Shown here piece after piece: positions 1 to 5,539 of a DNA stretch of 5,539 bases (position 1 is its first letter; each line of letters opens with the position of its first letter). The notes beneath the pieces are model-generated. The model did not search any database. It was not told where the DNA came from and worked only from the letters and a program-made list of their open reading frames with translations. The DNA lies in assembly GCA_958422845.1 (NCBI GenBank), contig CATZPU010000093.1, positions 1-5,539 of the forward strand. Reading direction: 5' to 3'. The translations under genes were made by a program, and so were the position numbers. The stretch comes from an uncultured Lachnospiraceae bacterium (GTDB lineage Bacteria > Bacillota > Clostridia > Lachnospirales > Lachnospiraceae).

Positions 1-31
1 TTGAAAGCACTCTTTTTTTTTTTTTTTTCAT
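1..31 (-). CDS. 5' end of an unidentified gene, possibly an exported protein (partial)
   Basis: An ATG at 31-29 is followed by ten readable codons, giving MKKKKKRVLS before the window ends. A strong ribosome binding site lies 7 nt upstream (39-45) and a promoter lies further up (129-157), so this is a credible translation start despite its shortness. A run of lysines plus arginine followed by the first hydrophobic residues is what the positive n-region of a Sec signal peptide or lipoprotein leader looks like; the hydrophobic core would lie outside the window, so export is an inference. The five lysine codons and the first base of the arginine codon are a single run of sixteen A residues, unusual at a start and prone to slippage. 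With one extra A the frame would read MKKKKKKSAF, also leader-like, so the frame itself is not certain. No family can be named. Confidence 0.6.
   Translation of the reverse strand, partial: MKKKKKRVLS
13..28. repeat. 16-nt homopolymer (T on plus, A on minus strand)
   Basis: Sixteen consecutive T residues on the plus strand form codons 2-6 and the first base of codon 7 of the minus-strand gene starting at 31. Homopolymers this long are known to change length during replication and to cause RNA polymerase slippage, so the downstream frame could vary between cells or transcripts. The length may also be a sequencing or assembly error. Confidence 0.9.
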
Positions 32-38
32 ACCTGAT

Positions 39-45
39 CCTCCCT
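39..45 (-). promoter_or_regulatory. Ribosome binding site of the gene starting at 31
   Basis: The minus strand reads AGGGAGG, 7 nt before the ATG at 31-29. It is nearly complementary to the 16S rRNA 3' end and at ideal spacing. It decides this start and is the main support for a gene running off the left edge. The 12-nt inverted-repeat arm at 47-58 sits directly beside it, so folding of the leader could affect access to the site. Confidence 0.8.
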
Positions 46-46
46 C

Positions 47-101
47 ATAGAAAATATTTAAAATAAACACTTTAATTTATTATTATCTGAATATTTTCTA
101 T
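47..101 (-). repeat. Perfect 12-bp inverted repeat in the leader
   Basis: Plus-strand ATAGAAAATATT at 47-58 is exactly complementary in reverse to AATATTTTCTAT at 90-101, with 31 nt between the arms. In the minus-strand transcript it would form a 12-bp hairpin, extendable by one G-U pair (46 with 102), whose 3' arm ends next to the ribosome binding site. All but one of the pairs are A-U, so it is weak for its length. It could instead be a protein-binding operator, or a chance product of A+T-rich DNA. Confidence 0.5.
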
Positions 102-121
102 ATTTTTTAAAGTATTTATTT
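61..121 (-). repeat. 15-bp near-perfect inverted repeat overlapping the first one
   Basis: Plus-strand AAATAAACACTTTAA at 61-75 matches the reverse complement of 107-121 at 14 of 15 positions. The odd position is 68 against 114. In minus-strand RNA it becomes a G-U wobble, so the stem is continuous there, while in plus-strand RNA it would be an A-C mismatch. The intervening loop is 31 nt. Its arms interleave with those of the 47-101 repeat, so the two hairpins exclude each other at full length. The 5' arm begins at the predicted transcription start. Confidence 0.45.
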
Positions 122-128
122 AATATTT

Positions 129-157
129 ATTTTACGTCTTTTTCTTCCTATTTTCAA
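129..157 (-). promoter_or_regulatory. Predicted sigma-A-type promoter for the gene at the left edge
   Basis: On the minus strand a -35 box TTGAAA (157-152; consensus TTGACA) and a -10 box TAAAAT (134-129; consensus TATAAT) are separated by exactly 17 nt, with one mismatch each. The predicted start is near 122, giving a leader of about 90 nt before the ATG at 31. The promoter lies just past the atp terminator, which fits a separate transcription unit on the same strand. Confidence 0.65.
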
Positions 158-170
158 GTATATATTGCAG

Positions 171-218
171 AAAAACCTCCCAAACCAGACATTTTCTGCT
201 CTGATTCGGGAGGTTTTT
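171..218 (-). terminator. Intrinsic terminator of the atp operon
   Basis: AAAAACCTCCC at 171-181 and GGGAGGTTTTT at 208-218 are perfect inverted arms of 11 bp with a GC-rich core and about 26 nt between them. A further CAGA/TCTG pairing (186-189 with 200-203) can extend the stem. In the minus-strand transcript the 3' arm ends in five U residues. It starts about 48 nt after the atpC stop codon and so closes the operon. The arms are symmetric, with a T tract on the plus side too, so it could also stop transcription arriving from the left. Confidence 0.9.
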
Positions 219-266
219 ACTTTTCTTTATTATTATCTCTCTATTTCTTACTTTTTCGCGATACGC

Positions 267-677
267 CTACTTTACCTTCGAAAGCTCCAATCGCACCATA
301 GCTTTCTTGAGCGCCACCTCTGCTCTTGACGTATCGATCTTCGGATCGCGTGCGCGAAGCCTTCTCTCTGCTCTCTCCTGCGCCTCACGCGCACGGTTTG
401 CATCGATCTCATCCGGCCATTCGGCAATCTCTGCCATTACCGTAATCTTATCGTCGTTGATCTCGATAAAACCGGAATGTACCGCCGCCTCTTTATTGCC
501 TTCATCCAGATGGATCGTCATAACGCCGGGAGCTAAGATCATCGTCATAGGGATATGGTGCTTGTAGATGCCTACCTCACCTTCCGATGTATTGAGCTCC
601 AGCATAAAAGCTTTTCCTTTCCAGAGAATACGGTCAGGAGTGATGACTTCGAGATCAAAATACTTGTCGTCTGCCAT
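267..677 (-). CDS. atpC: ATP synthase F1 subunit epsilon
   Basis: Epsilon binds the foot of gamma, contacts the c-ring and acts as an inhibitor of ATP hydrolysis. The 136-residue protein has the usual two parts: an N-terminal beta-sandwich (about 1-86, with FDLEVITPDR near the start and GEVGIYKHHIP at 33-43) and a C-terminal helical hairpin (about 90-136). IDANRA at 91-96 fits the I(L)DxxRA ATP-binding motif described for Bacillus epsilon, so ATP may hold the inhibitory helices down; that part is inferred. The start chosen is the ATG at 677. An in-frame GTG at 686 would add three residues, but it lies inside the ribosome binding site AGGGGGTG (691-684), which is well placed for the ATG. The gene starts 12 nt after the atpD stop, ends with TAG, and is the last gene before the terminator at 218-171. 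Confidence 0.96.
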   Translation of the reverse strand: MADDKYFDLEVITPDRILWKGKAFMLELNTSEGEVGIYKHHIPMTMILAPGVMTIHLDEGNKEAAVHSGFIEINDDKITVMAEIAEWPDEIDANRAREAQERAERRLRARDPKIDTSRAEVALKKAMVRLELSKVK

Positions 678-683
678 ATCCGT

Positions 684-689
684 CACCCC

Positions 690-691
<2 letters not shown>
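684..691 (-). promoter_or_regulatory. Ribosome binding site of atpC, overlapping the atpD stop
   Basis: The minus strand reads AGGGGGTG, one mismatch from AGGAGGTG, ending 6 nt before the ATG at 677. Its first two bases are the last two of the atpD TAG stop (692-690), so ribosomes finishing beta are delivered onto the epsilon start. It excludes the GTG at 686, which lies within it. Confidence 0.8.
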
Positions 692-2105
<1,414 letters not shown>

Positions 2106-2115
2106 TCATTACTTT

Positions 2116-2130
2116 GGCGCGCGCTGCGCC
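2116..2130. other. GC hairpin in the atpG-atpD spacer
   Basis: GGCGC at 2116-2120 pairs with GCGCC at 2126-2130 around a 5-nt loop. On the minus strand it stands about 21 nt before the atpD ribosome binding site. On the plus strand it is followed directly by five T residues, so it resembles a short terminator for antisense transcription. The stem has only 5 bp. Confidence 0.45.
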
Positions 2131-2156
2131 TTTTTATTCTGACGCTTGCCACGCTT

Positions 2157-2198
2157 ATCTCGGCACTCGCCGCCGCACGGCTCGTGCCATCACGAGAT
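2157..2198 (-). other. Structured region around the atpG stop codon
   Basis: Two competing folds are visible. One is a 6-bp stem, CTCGTG (2181-2186) with CACGAG (2191-2196), around a 4-nt loop. The other is a 10-bp stem of 2157-2166 with 2184-2188 plus 2194-2198, leaving 2189-2193 as a bulge and a small GCC/GGC hairpin inside (2172-2174 with 2179-2181). Both include the atpG TGA (2192-2190). The spacer 2111-2190 is about 62% G+C by hand count, unlike the A+T-rich non-coding DNA at 1-260. Possible roles are mRNA stability, processing, or setting beta output relative to gamma. Confidence 0.45.
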
Positions 2199-3047
2199 GG
2201 CGTTCGCCCCTGCTATGATCTCTGTGAGCTCCTGCGTGATGGAACCCTGACGCGCACGGTTATACTGTAACGTCAGTTTGTCGATCATCTCATCCGCATT
2301 GCTTGTCGCAGAATCCATTGCCTGCATTCTGGCTCCGTTTTCACTGGCTACAGATTCTACCAGTGCGCCGTACAGAATACTTGTTATATATTTCGGAATG
2401 ATCAGATCCAAAGCTTCTTCTTCCTCTGGCTCATAATTCATCAGGGAATTGGATTTTGCAGCTTCTATATCCGCCGGATCTACCTCCACCGGAAGCAGCT
2501 TTAAGAGCTTCGGTTCATGTACTACTGTATTTTTAAAATACGTGTATGCTACATAGATCTCTCCGATCTCTCCTTTTGCATAGAGGTTTAATACCTCTGC
2601 GCAGATCTCTCTCGCGTCAGAGAGCATCGGATGCTCGATCACCTCAGGATACTCTTTCGCAATATGGTATTCTCTGCGTGCAAAATACTCTTTTCCCTTA
2701 TTTCCAACCGTGAATAAGACAACATCCTCCCGCTTCAGATCGGAACCGGTAATCGTTTTGATGACATTGGAGTTATATCCTCCTGCCAGTCCGCGGTTTG
2801 ACGTAATGAGGACGACTGCTTTTTTCGTGGAAGCCTGCGGCTTCAAATACGGATGGTCGATCGTTCCCGATTTGGCCAGCATGGAAGTCACTACTTCATA
2901 CATCTTGTCGAAGTATGGCTTGGATCTCTCGGCACGCGCCTTTGTCTTTTGCAGCTTTACAGTAGACACAAGCTTCATTGCCTTTGTGATCTGCTGTGTG
3001 CTCGCAATACTGTTGCGCCGCCTTTTTATATCTCTCATTGAGGCCAT
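2190..3047 (-). CDS. atpG: ATP synthase F1 subunit gamma (central rotor shaft)
   Basis: Gamma is the coiled-coil shaft that turns inside alpha3beta3 and passes torque between the c-ring and the catalytic sites. The protein has 285 residues, typical for bacteria. The N-terminal helix starts MASMRDIKRRRNSIASTQQI and continues TKAMKLVSTVKL, the classic opening. The middle is the Rossmann-like domain beginning near AVVLITSNRGLAGGYNSN (77-94). The C-terminal helix ends with the family signature ITQELTEIIAGANA (270-283). The ATG at 3047 is supported by AAAGGA (3062-3057) 9 nt upstream; Met4 is possible but breaks the usual N-terminus. A 66-nt spacer with no clear structure separates it from atpA. 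The stop is TGA and lies in a hairpin-prone stretch, after which the frame stays open for 26 more codons. An acidic EPEEEEA segment (206-212) is within normal variation. Confidence 0.97.
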   Translation of the reverse strand: MASMRDIKRRRNSIASTQQITKAMKLVSTVKLQKTKARAERSKPYFDKMYEVVTSMLAKSGTIDHPYLKPQASTKKAVVLITSNRGLAGGYNSNVIKTITGSDLKREDVVLFTVGNKGKEYFARREYHIAKEYPEVIEHPMLSDAREICAEVLNLYAKGEIGEIYVAYTYFKNTVVHEPKLLKLLPVEVDPADIEAAKSNSLMNYEPEEEEALDLIIPKYITSILYGALVESVASENGARMQAMDSATSNADEMIDKLTLQYNRARQGSITQELTEIIAGANAIS

Positions 3048-3113
3048 ACTGTCACATCCTTTCGTTTCATTCTAAACAGCTTTTTTCCTTATGCTGTCCG
3101 GAATTGCTTTTCC

Positions 3114-5178
<2,065 letters not shown>

Positions 5179-5191
<13 letters not shown>

Positions 5192-5539
5192 GTTTTCTCA
5201 CCTATCTCCTTTAATGTATCATCGACTAACGAATCCTGGATACTTAAATCGATATTCTCTCTGATCACCTTCTCTGCGATCAAAGATGACACCGCAATGA
5301 TCTCTTTCTTAATATCGTCCTCTGCTTTTTTCACAGCAAGCTCAGTCTGATGATTTGCTCTTTCGATGATGCGTGCAGCCTCTGCCTTCGCATCTTCTAT
5401 GATCTTAGCCTCATTTTCAAGAGCTTTTTTGCGGGCTGCGCTCATGATCTCATCAGCTTCTTTGTTGATGTTGCGCAGCTTCTCCTCATATTCTGCCCGA
5501 AGCGCCTGCGCCTCTTCCTTTGCCCTGCTCGCAGAATCG
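5179..5539 (-). CDS. atpF: ATP synthase Fo subunit b, C-terminal part (cut by window edge)
   Basis: Subunit b dimerises into the peripheral stalk that ties the membrane part to delta and alpha. Reading inward from the edge, the frame starts DSASRAKEEAQALRAEYEEK and runs open to a TAG at 5181-5179, giving 119 visible residues. The internal Met at 5445 is not the start, because the coding frame continues upstream of it. The visible part is highly charged, Ala/Glu/Lys rich and helical, as expected for the right-handed coiled-coil dimerisation region. It ends in the delta-binding tail, with SSLIAEKVIRENID followed by a short helix to the C-terminus. The N-terminal membrane helix and roughly the first 40-50 residues lie outside the window. 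The last 13 nt overlap atpH, pointing to coupled translation of the two stator partners. Confidence 0.95.

Noticed and set aside
32..48. Six-codon ORF in the leader (ATG at 48) whose TGA overlaps the ATG at 31.
   Set aside because: There is no ribosome binding site before it, and the AGGGAGG inside it serves the ATG at 31; likely chance.
47..121. H-type pseudoknot from the two inverted repeats.
   Set aside because: Only 2 nt would have to span a 15-bp stem, which is not physically possible at full stem length; alternative hairpins are the better reading.
678..686. GTG at 686 as the atpC start (139 residues).
   Set aside because: It lies inside the ribosome binding site of the ATG at 677 and has no suitably spaced site of its own.
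2190..2192. In-frame TGA at the end of atpG as a selenocysteine codon.
   Set aside because: Gamma is complete before it, no catalytic need exists, and the nearby hairpins do not resemble a recognised SECIS element.
2710..3075. Plus-strand frames opposite atpG (2710-3075 and 2853-3041).
   Set aside because: Antisense to a clear gamma gene, with no independent evidence for a protein.
3048..3113. Possible regulatory element in the atpA-atpG spacer.
   Set aside because: Only a weak CAGC/GCTG pairing around a 12-nt A-rich loop and the atpG ribosome binding site are seen; no promoter or terminator.

Overview
The window is the 3' (promoter-distal) part of a bacterial F1Fo ATP synthase operon. It lies entirely on the minus strand, so transcription runs from high to low coordinates. 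Gene order in the direction of transcription is atpF (b, cut by the window edge), atpH (delta), atpA (alpha), atpG (gamma), atpD (beta), atpC (epsilon). The missing upstream genes should be atpB (a) and atpE (c). Without subunits a and c, the coupling ion (H+ or Na+) cannot be decided here. Protein style, AGGAGG-type ribosome binding sites, AT-rich non-coding DNA and an epsilon ATP-binding motif point to a Gram-positive Firmicute, most likely a Clostridia/Lachnospiraceae-type anaerobe. That placement is an inference from the look of the sequence, not from a search.

Layout: 5539-5179 atpF C-terminal part; 5191-4616 atpH, overlapping atpF by 13 nt; 4619-3114 atpA, overlapping atpH by 4 nt (ATGA); 66-nt spacer; 3047-2190 atpG; a GC-rich, hairpin-prone spacer of about 114 nt; 2075-690 atpD; 12-nt spacer; 677-267 atpC; an intrinsic terminator at 218-171. 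Past the terminator the DNA becomes very A+T rich. It holds a good sigma-A-like promoter (157-129), two overlapping inverted repeats, a strong ribosome binding site and the first ten codons of another minus-strand gene, which begins at 31 with ATG followed by sixteen A residues and leaves the window.

Function: the b dimer (stalk) and delta hold the alpha3beta3 hexamer still. Gamma and epsilon turn inside it. Beta carries the catalytic sites and alpha the non-catalytic sites plus the arginine finger. Every key motif checked in alpha and beta is intact, so this reads as a working enzyme.

Nothing in the six atp genes looks like a new system. The parts worth a second look are non-coding: the leader of the gene at the left edge (promoter, two mutually exclusive hairpins, poly-A start) and the structured GC-rich atpG-atpD spacer.
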